A DNA stretch of 64,000 nt from Enchytraeus crypticus (lineage: Eukaryota > Annelida > Clitellata > Enchytraeida > Enchytraeidae). Of this stretch, positions 45,371 through 57,090 are shown piece after piece. Position 1 is the stretch's first letter. The number at the start of each line of letters is the position of its first letter. Location of the stretch: contig CAJHZI010000589.1 in NCBI GenBank assembly GCA_905160935.1, positions 372,001 to 436,000 on the forward strand, written 5' to 3'. The notes under the pieces were generated by a model that had not been told where the DNA came from, ran no database searches, and worked only from the letters and a program-made list of their open reading frames with translations. The translations under genes were made by a program, and so were the position numbers.

Positions 45371-45847
45371 CACCTTCATAAAACATACCCACCCAGCTCT
45401 TCTGCTCTTCGATTTCTATCATCTTGGATTTATTCAAAGTCTTGTTAGTTCCTTCATCTCACAAAGGTCTCTTCAGCTTGTGCAATGGAAATTTATTGCA
45501 CAGTGGAAATCATATGACATCTCAATTTACTTTTCTACGGAAAAATTATCTAATAGGGGAATGAAGAGAGGCACAGTCATATCGTAATGAAATTGCTAAA
45601 TAATTGACTTTTGTTGACTGAAAATCACTATTAAATAAGAGCGTAAATATATCGAAAATTATACTGTATATACACATTTATACGAGCAGTAGCATGAAAG
45701 TTATAACGTTAATGCACAATGCGTTAAAGTCGACAACCTTACGACGCAATGATGAATAGTGTAATATCAATACCACAACGGTTCTTCTTGGCGAGTATGA
45801 AACTCGATTTGACAGCGCTGTGAGAGGCATCGTCAACAACCGGGGAC
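45371..45847. other. No supported gene
   Basis: Nothing recognised. Confidence 0.4.
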
Positions 45848-45895
<48 letters not shown>

Positions 45896-45957
45896 CGAGA
45901 GAGAGCGTGAGAGAACGAGAGAGAGCGAGAGAGAGCGAGAGAGAGAGCGAGAGAGAA
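45848..45957. repeat. (GA)n microsatellite with GAGC units
   Basis: About 110 bp of GA repeat; the right half has periodic GAGC and GAACGA units. Confidence 0.97.
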
Positions 45958-46273
45958 ATATCATCACAGACAAGTTAGAAATATATAGCAATAAATAGGT
46001 ATAATGAATAGAAATAAAATAGAGCATTTTCTGTTGGGGCTCATGAAGTAAAATAAGGTTTAACTTATTGCGAAAATCGCTTCGTCCTGCCACACTTAAT
46101 ATTGAGCTTCATTTCGAAGTTAAATTCTTTAAGCTACTATATCCCTGACCATCATTCAGTCTATATGTATATTTTTTAGTCTAGCTGCGCTGTTGCTAAA
46201 ACCCATTCGCTTCAAAAACATAAATTCAAGTTGCAAAATAAAATGTTAAATATAGAAAACCTACTACTTAACC
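45958..46273. other. No supported gene
   Basis: Nothing recognised. Confidence 0.4.
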
Positions 46274-46630
46274 ATCTTCATCAGTGGCGGACTGGCTCCC
46301 AAAGGCCCACTGAGGAAATTTTCAGTTGGGGCCCACCAAAACATAACCAGCTGAAAAGTTATAAAATAACCCTCCCCCAGTGCGCACTTTCTACCATTTG
46401 TGGTTATTATCATTAGTTATGATTAGCATACTGTATACATTCCTTCCTCTGTGCAAATACAACCTTAATACCTATCCTGTATTTTTTTAAACTTACATTT
46501 GCAGCATTTATAATAATTTGTTTTCATTTAATTTTTTTGCTGCAGGAGGCCCATGGGGTCCACAGGGTGAGGGGGGCCCACTGAGGGATCCCTCAGTCCC
46601 TCACCAGGCCAGTCCGCCCCTGATCTTCAT
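46274..46630. mobile_element. hAT-type MITE, 341 bp, 8-bp TSD
   Basis: ATCTTCAT at 46274-46281 is repeated perfectly at 46623-46630. The element (46282-46622) has terminal inverted repeats CAGTGGCGGACTGGC and GCCAGTCCGCCCCTG (14 of 15 match), with secondary inverted GGCCCACTGAGG and CCTCAGT strings inside. An 8-bp duplication with CAG(G/T)GGCGG termini is characteristic of hAT elements. There is no transposase coding capacity, so it is non-autonomous. The interior is AT-rich. Confidence 0.88.
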
Positions 46631-49131
46631 TACCCTAGCAGCTTTAAATTAGGTATTAAATTTTATTTCGGCAAAATGGAATCCGTTACGTCAATAACTC
46701 TGCTATATGAGATAATATTTTAACGTTAAATGCAAAGAGTCATTAAACGCAAGTAAAAGGAACCCGGATATATCCCAATTTGAGGTTCGGTTCCTTTCCA
46801 GTTATTCAAAGACATGAGTATCTTTACTTCTTACTTAGTATCTTTTAAGACAAGGCAGTTTTGGGTGGTCTGTTCTTAAATGTCACAGAAACCACAGGAG
46901 AATTTGTTTTTATATACTACCATAATTTAAAACAAAATCGCAAAAATATGCCTAGAAGAATTAAAAGTAAGGAGATTTAAAATCTCAGTTGACGAGAACG
47001 TAGCGTTCCCCTGAGGCTGTATGCCCTGTGTAGTGGTGTCAACTAGTCAGTCATCATGAACTTACATCAGTTTAACGTGTAGGAAGTCTCACAAGTATTC
47101 GGCAAGAGATAGTCGGTGAAGTTGTAAATTATATGGTACACAGAAAGGAATAAGTAGTAGTGTGCGTACGACTGATGAGATTATTGGATAAATTCATACA
47201 GAGCAGCAGTATCCAGGCGGCCTTGAGGTGCTCCGCCTTTCTCGTAAACTCAATCCCGCTCCCGATTCAAATGTCATAGGGTTATGGTGTTTAAGAAATA
47301 ACTTTGCCCCCTCCGAATTCCTATCGTTTCTCATCAGTTCTAAGATAGTATGGAGAATTGTGGGTATCAGTAAGAGCCCTGTATTGTTTCTAACTATCAG
47401 TTAAAGTCTGATCCGATATATTTAATTGTTGCATTTTAATTGTATTTCAAGTAAAGTATATAATAAGATTTACTGTTTTATAACTAAAGTTAAGATCTGA
47501 AAGTATTGAGTTATACGAAAGTGCGATCCTAGACGGTAGGTCAATTGCTAGGGCAAGTGGCCAGTGAGAACATGACTAGACAGGAAGAAGAAATGAGAGA
47601 GAGTTGATGATGATGGAGTAACATCATGGACGTAAAACGTGCCACGTTGAAAAGTGATTTAGTATATTTGAAGAATCTCAATGTTAGCCGAATTCAAGAG
47701 TAATTCGAAAAGTTCGTTCCGTAGAACTGATTGATATCAATCATACAGTCGATGTGAAGTGAGAGATCTGTGGATGACCAAACTGGGAAGAGTGTTCCAC
47801 AGAAATATTCTGATCTAGGGATTATATTTTAAGTAATTCTCGTAGACAGAATAGTCGTAAGGAAAGTAAAGAGTACGAATTTGTGCTAGAGAGTATAGAA
47901 GTAATTTGTGTATCATAGTAATTTGGTTTTAATAATGTAAAAGACATAATTTTGATTAAATATGTTATAATTAAATGAACAGTTTACGGTAGAAAATTTT
48001 ATTTTAAGTTCTAAGAATTTCGCTTACACGTGCTATTTGCAATCGTTTCAATTTTCGTTCAGTTGCATAACCGTGTATTCTTTTATTTATTTTAAATATT
48101 AAATTAATTTCAATTTAATATAATCGTTGGTTTCATTTGTTCGATTAGAAGTTAATCTAGATTCAATCAAAAATCGGCGACATGTAAAGATTCCAATATA
48201 AATATTAAAGTTAAATTATAGGAATTTAAGCCCTGGAACATTTAATCTCATTTTACCACAGTTAAAATTGTAGAATCAAGTATAGACACTATCATTTCAC
48301 AATATAAAACAGTCTAATTGAAAAGCGCGCTAATGTGTAAACGCTGTTTTCCCTTTATATCAGTCTAAATTCTAGTCTGCTTATGATGTTGTTGTACTCG
48401 TTTCTTTACGTAAGTGATATAATGCATGTGGTACACAGTTACCGGGCTTGGTTGCTGTTCTAGTAGCTTCTCGAAACCCCTCCTCTCCTTAGTATTTGGT
48501 AATCGACTTTTGAAAGCGCATCATTGCTGTCGTAGGCACGGATTTAAAAATAACTTTCCATCACCATGAAGGTTTGCTCAATGCTGTCAGCACTGATCTT
48601 GCAAATTGTAAACCATCCAAGTATCATCCGAGCCCGATTTTAAGTAACTTTGTATATTTCGCGCTGTACCAATGCTCTAATTAGCACCACCCCCAATAAG
48701 TAGACCAATTATTTTAAATTGCAGTTATTGTAGCACATTGCTGCACATTGGCGAATGCGACCTTCCAGAGGGTAGAGGAATTATTTTAAACATTTCTCTT
48801 TCATCTTTCTTTTAATTAAATAAAAATCTTTCTCTTATGTTATTTTTTATCCCAGGGTTCTTCACATTGGCCATCACACCATGAGCTAAATAGCTGTAAA
48901 CATCACATTTAATTTATACGTATGATTGAATGAACTAGCTTTATTGTAGCTGTTATATACTGGCGCTTTAACAATACATTATTAAGATTACTTAGAATTC
49001 ATCTTAAAAAACCAGAGGTCTTACCGTTTAATAGCCATTTCATTTCCTGACAAGGTGTCTTAGTAATGTACAGCCATATTATGACTTAAGGCTATTTTAT
49101 TACATTGGCTCATATAATCTATCTCTGTCTT
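46631..49131. other. No gene; faint tRNA-like patch near 47215-47310
   Basis: CGGCCTTGAGGTGCTCCGCC followed by CCCGATTCAAATGTC resembles box A and box B spacing but no cloverleaf is convincing. CAGGGTTCTTCACATTGGCC near 48855 faintly resembles repeat E. Otherwise this is 2.5 kb of unassigned AT-rich DNA. Confidence 0.35.
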
Positions 49132-50930
49132 AGTGCATTGCCTACTGGCAGGCCCAAGGTATATAACGCCTCCACTCTTCTCTGTCCACCGCTTTCCTCT
49201 TCATATTCACATATGAGTGGGTCTTTAAATCATTAACATACCCAATCTCGGTCTGACTCTGCTTCGTTTTCCTTCCATTCTATATTTTATGACCTAATTT
49301 AATAGACTTTCCCCTCTTAAAATGTGTCCTATCCATCTCTTCTTCCTGTTTCTTAATACATTTATCAACTGTCTATCTGTACCAACTCTTTCCAGAACTT
49401 TCTCATTTGTATCCATTTGAGTCCAGCTAATCCTCTCCATTCTTCAAATCCACATTTCCAAATCCTCCAGTTTCCTAATAACTTCCTTCCTTAAGGTCCA
49501 TGTTTCACATCCATACAATAGCGTGGTCCGAACCAAGGTTTTCAGTATTTTTACCTTTGTGTCTTTCTTTAGACCTTTTGTTAAATGTTCTTTTCTATTA
49601 CCAAAGGCCACCTTTGCTTGTGCAATCCTACTCTATACATGTATTTCAGTCTCACATTTCCCGTCATCGGTTATAGTATGACCTAAATATTTGAAATTCG
49701 TTACCTTTTCCAATTTTGTACCATTTATTATGATATTAACTTCACCTTTATTATGGGACACTCTCATCACTTTTGTCTTGTTGATGTTAATCTTCATGTC
49801 ATATTTCAATGCTGTATCATTCAGACTATTCATTACCTTCTGCAGTCCAGTCTCGCTGCCCGCTACTAATCTTGGGTCATCTGCAAATGGTATATCTTGT
49901 AACAATTTTCCTCGTACTTCTATTCCTTCTCCCATGTCATCCATGGCTGCCTACATTATTGCCTCAGCGTAAATGTTAAACAGCAGCGGCGAAATGCTAC
50001 AACCTTGTAGCAACTCCACGTCCTATTTCACCTTCTTCTGAGTGTTATGTTTGGGTTTCGATTGCTGGTCTTTGATTCATGTACAAGTTTAAAATTAGTA
50101 TTCTATCTCTCCTGTCAACTCCTATTCTTTTCAAGTTATTCATCATCGATATCCAATCAATCCTGTCAAAGTCCTTCTCAAAGTCCAAAAAGCATACAAA
50201 AACATCATTTCCATATTCTTAGCTTCTTTCGCAAAGAACCCGCATTACCCCTATTGCTTCTCTTGTGCCGTATCCTTTCCTAAAACCAAATTGTGTCTTG
50301 CTCAGTATCATATCTGCTTTCGACTGAATGCGATTATTTATTATCTTTAATGAGATCTTCGATGCATGAGGTATTAAACTGATTGTTCTGTAATCCGAAC
50401 TCCCCACAGCATTGGTTAATTTAGAAATTGGGATCATCACTGACTTGGTAAAGTCGTCTGGCCTAATACCTGTAATGTACACTTCCAGACATATTTTCAC
50501 TAACTTATTTAGTGTTTCTCCTTCCAACATTTTCAAGAATTCTGCTGGAATATAATTTATTCCGGGTGCTTTCCCCTTCTTCATGCTGTTAATTCCATAA
50601 TAAATCTCCTCTTTCGGGGCCCCTTTTATCGGTTCCTACTATATTTTCTTCTATTTAAAAAACTCCTTGAACTGGATTCCCAGCTTTATCATACATTTCC
50701 TCTACATTATTCTCCCCATCTTTCTTTTAACTCTTCCAGCTATATCCTAAATTCCCCATCTCTACTCATTAAACTAGTGATCTTTGCTTCTCCTTTCTTT
50801 TTCTTATTGGTTCTTGTCAATATCCTGACTTTCTGGTACAATAGATCTGACCTCCCTCTTCCATCATATTCTGCTAAGTCATCACACTTTTCACATCACC
50901 AATGATCTTTTGCTTTGTCTCATATGGTCG
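49132..50930 (-). mobile_element. LINE H, long 5'-truncated copy
   Basis: Minus-strand copy reaching further 5' than 15449-16840. From about 50584 it reads KKGKAPGINYIPAEFLKMLE, GIRPDDFTKSVMIPISK and TQFGFRKGYGTREAIGV. After frame breaks come the FADD box (DIPFADD), NDTALKYDMKININKTKVM and LGHTITDDGKCETEI (49944-49633). The C-terminal LLYGCETW-type and GRPR-type parts are present in pieces, ending TACCTTGGGCCTGCCAGTAG. The linker between endonuclease and RT is partly present; the endonuclease is absent. Multiple frameshifts make it inactive. Confidence 0.85.
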
Positions 50931-52199
50931 TTATATGACTTGTTATACAAGGAAAATTATTTCAGAGCAAAGCCGTGCTTTCATATTAAGTCTATTAAAA
51001 CACGATATATGTTTCAAAAGACACTAGTTACAATCAAGTAAATTCCAGGAGTAAAAATTTGTGTTATGAAACAAGGCTTGAGGCAATAAATAGCCTTCCA
51101 CGAAGGAGTCACTCACAACATAGGGCGATTCCAAAAGTTGTGGTATGGAGCTCTCTACTAAAAGTCAAGGGGAAATTCTGGTAAACTGTAATCAACAACC
51201 TTAACATTTATTGTCTTAAGAAATCCTTTTCTACGATATTTGAACACGTAAATGTAACTCCATATCGTAGGCTACAGTTTAATTTTAGTTGATAATATAA
51301 AATCCTTTAAAAGTTTTAAATATTGATTTATCTTCGATTCCATATTTGTACTGATTGATCATTTAATTCTGTATATTTGGACTGGTTTGCGGGATTTTGG
51401 AGTTTGAACCGTTTTTTTGAAGCTTTCAGTTGTGCGTTATATTTGTTTAATTTTTAAATCTATTTACTGAAATGCGTTGCTTTGAACAGCACAGCTGAGC
51501 TGATGAGTTACTTAAACATGTACTGTATATTTGCTTCGCATTAATTGCAATAATTTTGTTCGCATTAATGTCACTAATTGTGTATTTGGTTTTATTTCTG
51601 TATACTCTACTTATCTACGGCGTTGTTCTGTTTAAGAATTTATTTAAACACGCCAGGGGCGCGGCTATTTTATTTATATATTCGTCAGAGGCGCTGTAAT
51701 CAGCGTTATTTCCGACAGTCAGTTACTGTCCCATTATATTTAGGCCTACTTAGTTATAAGTGTGAAAGTAGTGTTAATGTGAAGCTAGAAAAGGCTATAT
51801 TAAACTTACATTAACACAGTTACTTAGCCGTATGTAGATCCACTTAGCTCTATAGCATATAAGAAATATGATATACGAATTAAGAAGCAGGGGTCTAGGC
51901 TAAAAACAAGTTTAACGTCAGCGTCTAAATTCCTTGGATAAGATCTATTCTTCATATTCAAAGCGATCTACTGTAGCCAAATATACAGACTTGCAAGTTA
52001 CTGCTAATGATTTTATAATCAGTTATTGTTAAAAGTGAAATCATTAAAAATCTTTATTGAAGACCGCCTTTAACTATCAACCGTGGTTCAAGATAACTAG
52101 TTCTGCAGACAGTTTAGTGATATTTAATAACTTGTGATGCAAAGTGGTTTTGTTGTAAATAATACTGTTGTGGTAATTACTTTAATGTTGCATAATTTA
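50931..52199. other. No gene; small LINE J and SINE core remnants
   Basis: TTTGGACTGGTTTGCGGGAT, TTTGGAGTTTGAACCG (51374-51412) is an isolated piece of the LINE J 3' UTR. GTTTAACGTCAGCG near 51910 is a piece of the SINE core. A 78-codon frame (51578-51814) is unrecognised. Confidence 0.45.
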
Positions 52200-52850
52200 C
52201 AAAATTTTTTTACTAGTAGTAGAAATCTTCCCAGTTGCGTGTTTGACAGGCCGCAGTTCATTCAGAATTACCTTGCACGCGCAGTCTTTAGTAGCTCCAA
52301 ATATTCTCATGTTACTCCAATCCTCAAGTCCTTACACTGGCTCAAAGTTAGAGAAAGTATTGCATGCAAGACAGTTTCTCTAACATAAAAGTCCATCGCT
52401 AAACATGGCGATGGAGGCAGCCTACCTCCAGGCAGTCGTCTACCTGCTCCTCTAAGTTAGTTACTCTAGAGAGGCCGAGTATACCTTTTCGCAGCAAGTT
52501 GTCTAGGCGTTCCTTTCCGCATGCTGCCCCACAGAGCTGGAATTCACTTCTTTCCACTCTGCGCACCACCTTATCTACTACTATCAGCCACTCCTTCTTT
52601 GCGAACAGTTTCATTGGCGTTAAAAGCAATTCCCTTTGATCTTTCCTATCCACCAAATGTCCATGAACTGAGACCAACAAGTAAACCTCCATTCTGTACC
52701 CTTCCTTATACTGACTACCCGGGTTCTAGCTCGCACAGTTCATTGACCACCCACATGCTGTTCATCGGCTTTGATTTGGTTCCACAGTGCTCGATGATGT
52801 GACGGACAGCAGTAGCACCTAATCTTATTATTGTTGTTGTAGGAAAACTT
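52200..52850 (+). mobile_element. LINE J, C-terminal coding end and 3' UTR
   Basis: QNYLARAVFSSSKYSHVTPI, LKSLHWLKVRESIACKTVSL at 52260-52385 is the well-known C-terminal motif of CR1/L2-like elements (ARAV, H(V/I)TP(I/V)LK.LHWL). A TAA replaces the tyrosine expected in SLTY. Later coding is frame-broken (CATGCTGCCCCACAGAGCTG; GAACAGTTTCATTGGCGTTA). The UTR ends GATGTGACGGACAGCAGTAG and ATTATTGTTGTTGT. Confidence 0.8.
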
Positions 52851-52883
52851 AATTGATAAGCTTTAATGGGAGAGTCGTGATTC

Positions 52884-52941
52884 CAGAGCATCCGCATTGT
52901 GTTTATTTTTATTTGAGATAAGAATAAATGCGGATGCTCTG
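52884..52941. repeat. Hairpin, perfect 15-bp arms
   Basis: CAGAGCATCCGCATT (52884-52898) pairs with 52927-52941. TTTATT and AATAAA inside the 28-nt loop can extend the stem past a bulge. Confidence 0.85.
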
Positions 52942-53098
52942 AGCTATGAAGATTTACATTTTTAACCAAATGCAAATAAACAAGAATTGATTTAGTTATT
53001 ATTTATTATTGAATTGGCTATATAATCACTAGCAATGACACGAATTAATAATAATAATAATAGAAGTATAGAACTGTGTTTTGGTTGCTCAAGTGACG

Positions 53099-53152
<54 letters not shown>

Positions 53153-53192
53153 ATTATATATATATATCTATATATATATTATATATCTATAT

Positions 53193-53256
<64 letters not shown>
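53099..53256. repeat. (AT)n microsatellite
   Basis: About 150 bp of AT repeats with ACATGT, CT and TATATT interruptions. Confidence 0.97.
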
Positions 53257-53257
<1 letters not shown>

Positions 53258-54232
53258 TGGCCTATTTGCTCATTTTGTGCCCACTTTCAGAGAGCGGATT
53301 ATTAAAATTTTACACACTCCTAAATGATGGAGATGAATAAATAGTGTAGATGAATAAATATACTTGCTTGAATAAATTCTGTTACCCAAGCCCAAAACTG
53401 TGCCTACATCCTTGGTACTCTGCTTATGTCTATTAATTTATTGCTGAAGCTAGTCTTCAATATGCCTAGTTCTTAATAAAAAATCAATAATCTATCAATG
53501 GTTAACACTCACTTGACACTGTTAACACTGTTGAATTGTTGTGTTCGGGCTATAGATGGACCAAATTAGACAAACTGCAAATTACATTAGCGGCATTTAA
53601 CAAGAAACAGGGGAAAGAAATGGGAAATCACCTCAGAAGCCATTTTCTCAGATATAAAGTCACATAAAGGTATTGTATAAAAGCTCATCCTTGATGATGA
53701 GATCAATCTTTGGCTGACGAAGTGCTCATGTCTAACGTGAAAGTATGTCGCGAGTAAGTATACTAGCCGTGGACATTCATGTCGGTTGAACACTAGAGAA
53801 ATAAAGATTTCTTAAAACAAATTATCAATTGATTATTTCAATTGATAATTTCAAGAATGCTTCTCTCTTTATGTCTATATAAAGCGATACTTTGACAAGC
53901 CAAGTTTTTTTACTAAATATCGATAGGCCTATGCCTTTACTATAGATATTATAAATTATTGTAAAAATTATATTATTTACAAACGATACATATTACAAGT
54001 ATGAGTCTTTTTAAAATATTTGTAGATTTAAATTTAGATTTTAGATTAGCTTATTTAGGGCCTAATAGAGGGGTCTTATATCTCTGTACAGTTCCTATAC
54101 ATGTGTACAACAAGGAATTACAAGTGTGAACAAAGGCGGTCACGATGTAAAGTGAGTTAAAGAAATTAAAATTACAAAGTCAGATAAAAAATTTGTAATT
54201 TATATAATAGTAATATTTAATAGGTAACAGAG
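53257..54232. other. No supported gene
   Basis: AT-rich. A short inverted pair around 53821-53852 (ATTATCAATTGA and TCAATTGATAAT). A 68-codon minus-strand frame (53587-53793) is not convincing. Confidence 0.4.
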
Positions 54233-54310
54233 ACGGTGGAGCCAGTGGTGAAGTCGGTAAGATATCGGACAGAGAATCTGTACGTGCGGGTTAAAATCCT
54301 GGGCTATGAA
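54233..54310 (+). mobile_element. SINE A head, core lost
   Basis: GACGGTGGAGCCAGTGGTGA, AGTCGGTAAGATATCGGACA, then box B as GGTTAAAATCC and CTGGGCT. The rest of the SINE is absent or unrecognisable. Confidence 0.65.
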
Positions 54311-54417
54311 ATTGATGTAAACATCGGGTTTACACCTTTTTAAAATAAAATAATATTAAACAAAAAAATACCTATACTCAAATCGTCAAACTATGGCTGG
54401 TAGTTGCTTAATACATA

Positions 54418-54962
54418 TTGACGAAGTTTAATATTAAACGACTGAGCTGTAGGCCTACACTCGAAGATAGGAACATCCAGTATTTTGGTCCAAGGAACAA
54501 TTTAAGAAAATTTGGCTTATGCTCAATTTCTGTTAAATTTAAATTATTTAGAAGTTATTGTTCTTGCTTCTATGATATAGCCTTGTGGAAGGTTTTTAAA
54601 TTAGCTGCTCTTAGTCATATGAAGTCCTGCTATATAAAATGCGTTAAATCAATTTTTAACTTCCCAAAATATAGTAGTGTCACTGAAATGTTTTTATCTA
54701 CTGGGTTGCCGGTATTTGAAACAATGTTATGGAACTCTCGGTTTAATTTGTTAAAACGTGTCAAAGAGTCTCATAATGCTCTTATTTCCTCCATATCAAG
54801 GTTCTGTCTAAGCTGATCACTATTTATGTTTATCTTTTTTATCTTTTCATGTTGGACTGCGCAATTCTTGTCTTTTTCTCTTGTTTCTGTTATTGTATCG
54901 TGCAAAAGTCTTATGGACTGTTGTCTGAAATAAACGAGTGATGCTGATGATGATGATGATGA
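54418..54962 (+). mobile_element. LINE L 3' end with intact C-terminal frame
   Basis: An uninterrupted frame to 54816 contains FRSYCSCFYDIALW, CYIKCVKSIFNFPKYSSVTE, MFLSTGLPVFETML and WNSRFNLLKRV. It is the same C-terminal signature as LINE L at 4243-4745, here without stops. The 3' UTR ends ATAAACGAGTGATGC and (GAT)n. The 5' end is truncated near 54420. Confidence 0.75.
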
Positions 54963-55578
54963 TAGCGATACGTTTTTCACGAACGAAAGTTCTAAATCTC
55001 GATATAACATACTCGGACGTGCGCCTAATATTATACACAGAAAATTAAACAAAAGAGAATGATTACAATTCCACGGAAGATCATTATCAATAAATTTATT
55101 TAAAAATATGCAACAAATATGCTTATTGATATCTTCACATTTTCAAATTTTTAATTCTTTAAGCTTATAAATTTTGTGCTTCGTTATAAATTTATGCATT
55201 TTGTACTTCTAATATTAACTATAACGAATAGCGCTTTTTTGAACTACCATTAATTCATTGGTTAAAGTTTTAAAGACACTGCCTCAAACAATATTACAGC
55301 ATGTTAAATTGAGATGTATGAGAATGCACTAAAGAGTTAACATGTTATATTTTGGTAATTTAGATTTTAAATGATAAAAGATGCCAGTTGATCTAGATAA
55401 TCTTTGAATAATGTAAGGTATATGATAACTTAACGCTACTATATCATCTTAAATACTCCAACGAATGAGGTTTTTTCTACTCTTAACACTATGGTATTAG
55501 CTATTTCATGTGAAAGTCATCGGAATTATTAAGTATGTGCTTGGAAATTTATAACTCAGTTTAACATTGGTTGCGATG
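54963..55578. other. Probable 3' UTR/downstream of the GPCR gene
   Basis: AT-rich, no ORF. On the minus strand, AATAAA-type signals occur about 475-490 nt past the stop codon (plus-strand TTTATT near 55092-55099). One of them could serve as the GPCR polyadenylation signal; this is inference. Confidence 0.35.
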
Positions 55579-55982
55579 TTAAACTGATCTCTCAACTAAT
55601 ATAGCGTTCCCTTTTTCTTCTTCGTCTTGACCTAAGTATGTGGTTGCGGTAAAGCACGTTTGGGGGCAAGCACTTTGAAGTATTTGATCTCTTCTCTCGA
55701 CCACCAGTACCCGCTCGATCTTTCCTGACAGTCTCACGCCCCTCATGCGCACTTGCTCGGCGGCGACGCTACTGGATCCTGACTGGCTGAATCCTGGAAG
55801 GTAAAGCCAGCAGAAGATCTGAGTGAGCAGAATCCGTCGAAATTTCGTACCCATCAGACAATAGATGAGAAAGTTAATAGAGGAGTTTAGAGTTAGAAGT
55901 ACGTTTGTTGTGATGTTTGCTAGCCTTACTGTATCTCCGTCTAAGTGCGCATCGTCAACTAGAAGTACTGCACTCCTGAGTG
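55579..55982 (-). CDS. Peptide GPCR, last exon (TM7 and C-tail)
   Basis: Last visible exon of a rhodopsin-like receptor. It begins after TTTCAG with the last two bases of a codon and continues ALRSAVLLVDDAHLDG (TM6 end and third extracellular loop). TM7 follows, ending LNSSINFLIYCLMGTKFRRI. The NSxxNFxIY form in place of NPxxY is typical of invertebrate FMRFamide-receptor-like and related peptide receptors. A 90-residue serine/glutamate-rich tail ends at 55579. I chose the acceptor at 55983 over the in-frame one at 55968. It leaves 34 residues between the TM6 proline and the TM7 asparagine, as in rhodopsin; the other leaves 29. The first ~22 nt belong to the neighbouring tandem repeat. Gene identity beyond the family is not established. 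Confidence 0.85.
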
Positions 55983-57090
55983 CTGAAACCATACAATGAT
56001 CAGATGACAAATTAGTAGAAGCACTGCGCTCCTGAGTGCTGAAACCATACAATGATTAGGTGATACAATACTAGAAGTACTGCACTCCTGAGTGCTGAAA
56101 CCATACAATGATTAGATGATACATTACTAGAAGTACTGCACTCCTGAGTGCTGAAACCATACAATGATTAGATGGCACATTACTAGATGTACTGCACTCC
56201 TGAGTGCTGAAACCATACATTGATCAGATGACACATTACTGGAAGCACTGCACTCCTGAGTGCTGAAACCATACAATGATTAGATGGCACATTACTAGAT
56301 GTACTGCACTCCTGAGTGCTGAAACCATACATTGATCAGATGACACATTACTGGAAGCACTGCGCTCTTGAGTGCTGAAACCATAAAATGATCAGATAAT
56401 ACATTACTAGAAGTACTGCACTCCTGAGTGTTGAAACCATGCAATATACAATGATCAGATGGTACATTACTAGAAGCACTGCGCTCCTGAGTGCTGAAAC
56501 CATACAATGATCAGATGATACATTACTGGAAGTACTGCACTCCTGAGTGCTGAAACCATACAATGATTAGATGGTACATTACTAGAAGCACTGCACTCCT
56601 GAGTGCTGAAACCATACAATGATTAGATGACACATTACTAGATGTACTGCACTCTTGAGTGCTGAAACCATACAATGATCAGATGATACATTACTAGAAG
56701 TATTGCACTCCTGAGTGTTGAAACCATACAATATACAATGATCAGATGGTACATTACTAGAAGCACTGCGCTCCTGAGTGCTGAAACCATACAATGATCA
56801 GATGACACATTACTGGAAGTACTGCACTCCTGAGTGCTGAAACCATACAATGATTAGATGGTACATTACTAGAAGCACTGCACTCCTGAGTGCTGAAACC
56901 ATACAATGATTAGATGACACATTACTAGATGTACTGCACTCTTGAGTGCTGAAACCATACAATGATCAGATGATACATTACTAGAAGTACTGCACTCCTG
57001 ACTGCTGAAACCATACAATGATTAGATGACACATTACTAGAAGCACTGCGCTCTTCAATACTGATACTACTAGATGATACATTAGCATCA
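55961..57090 (-). repeat. 56-bp minisatellite of a 3' splice site
   Basis: Nineteen full units and one degenerate unit. Seventeen are 56 bp and two (56409, 56696) are 63 bp through a 7-bp insertion. On the GPCR strand each unit holds a CTAAT/CTGAT branch-point-like motif, TATGGTTTCAG, then the 5' edge of the coding exon (CACTCAGGAGTGCAG, TACTTCTAG). Unit 1 is the real exon boundary. Units 9-13 (56409-56695) and 14-18 (56696-56982) form a 287-bp higher-order repeat, and units 4-7 form a two-unit repeat. Each unit also contains GCACTC-CT-GAGTGC, a 6-bp-arm palindrome. The period is not a multiple of three, so upstream acceptors mostly shift the frame. Confidence 0.95.
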
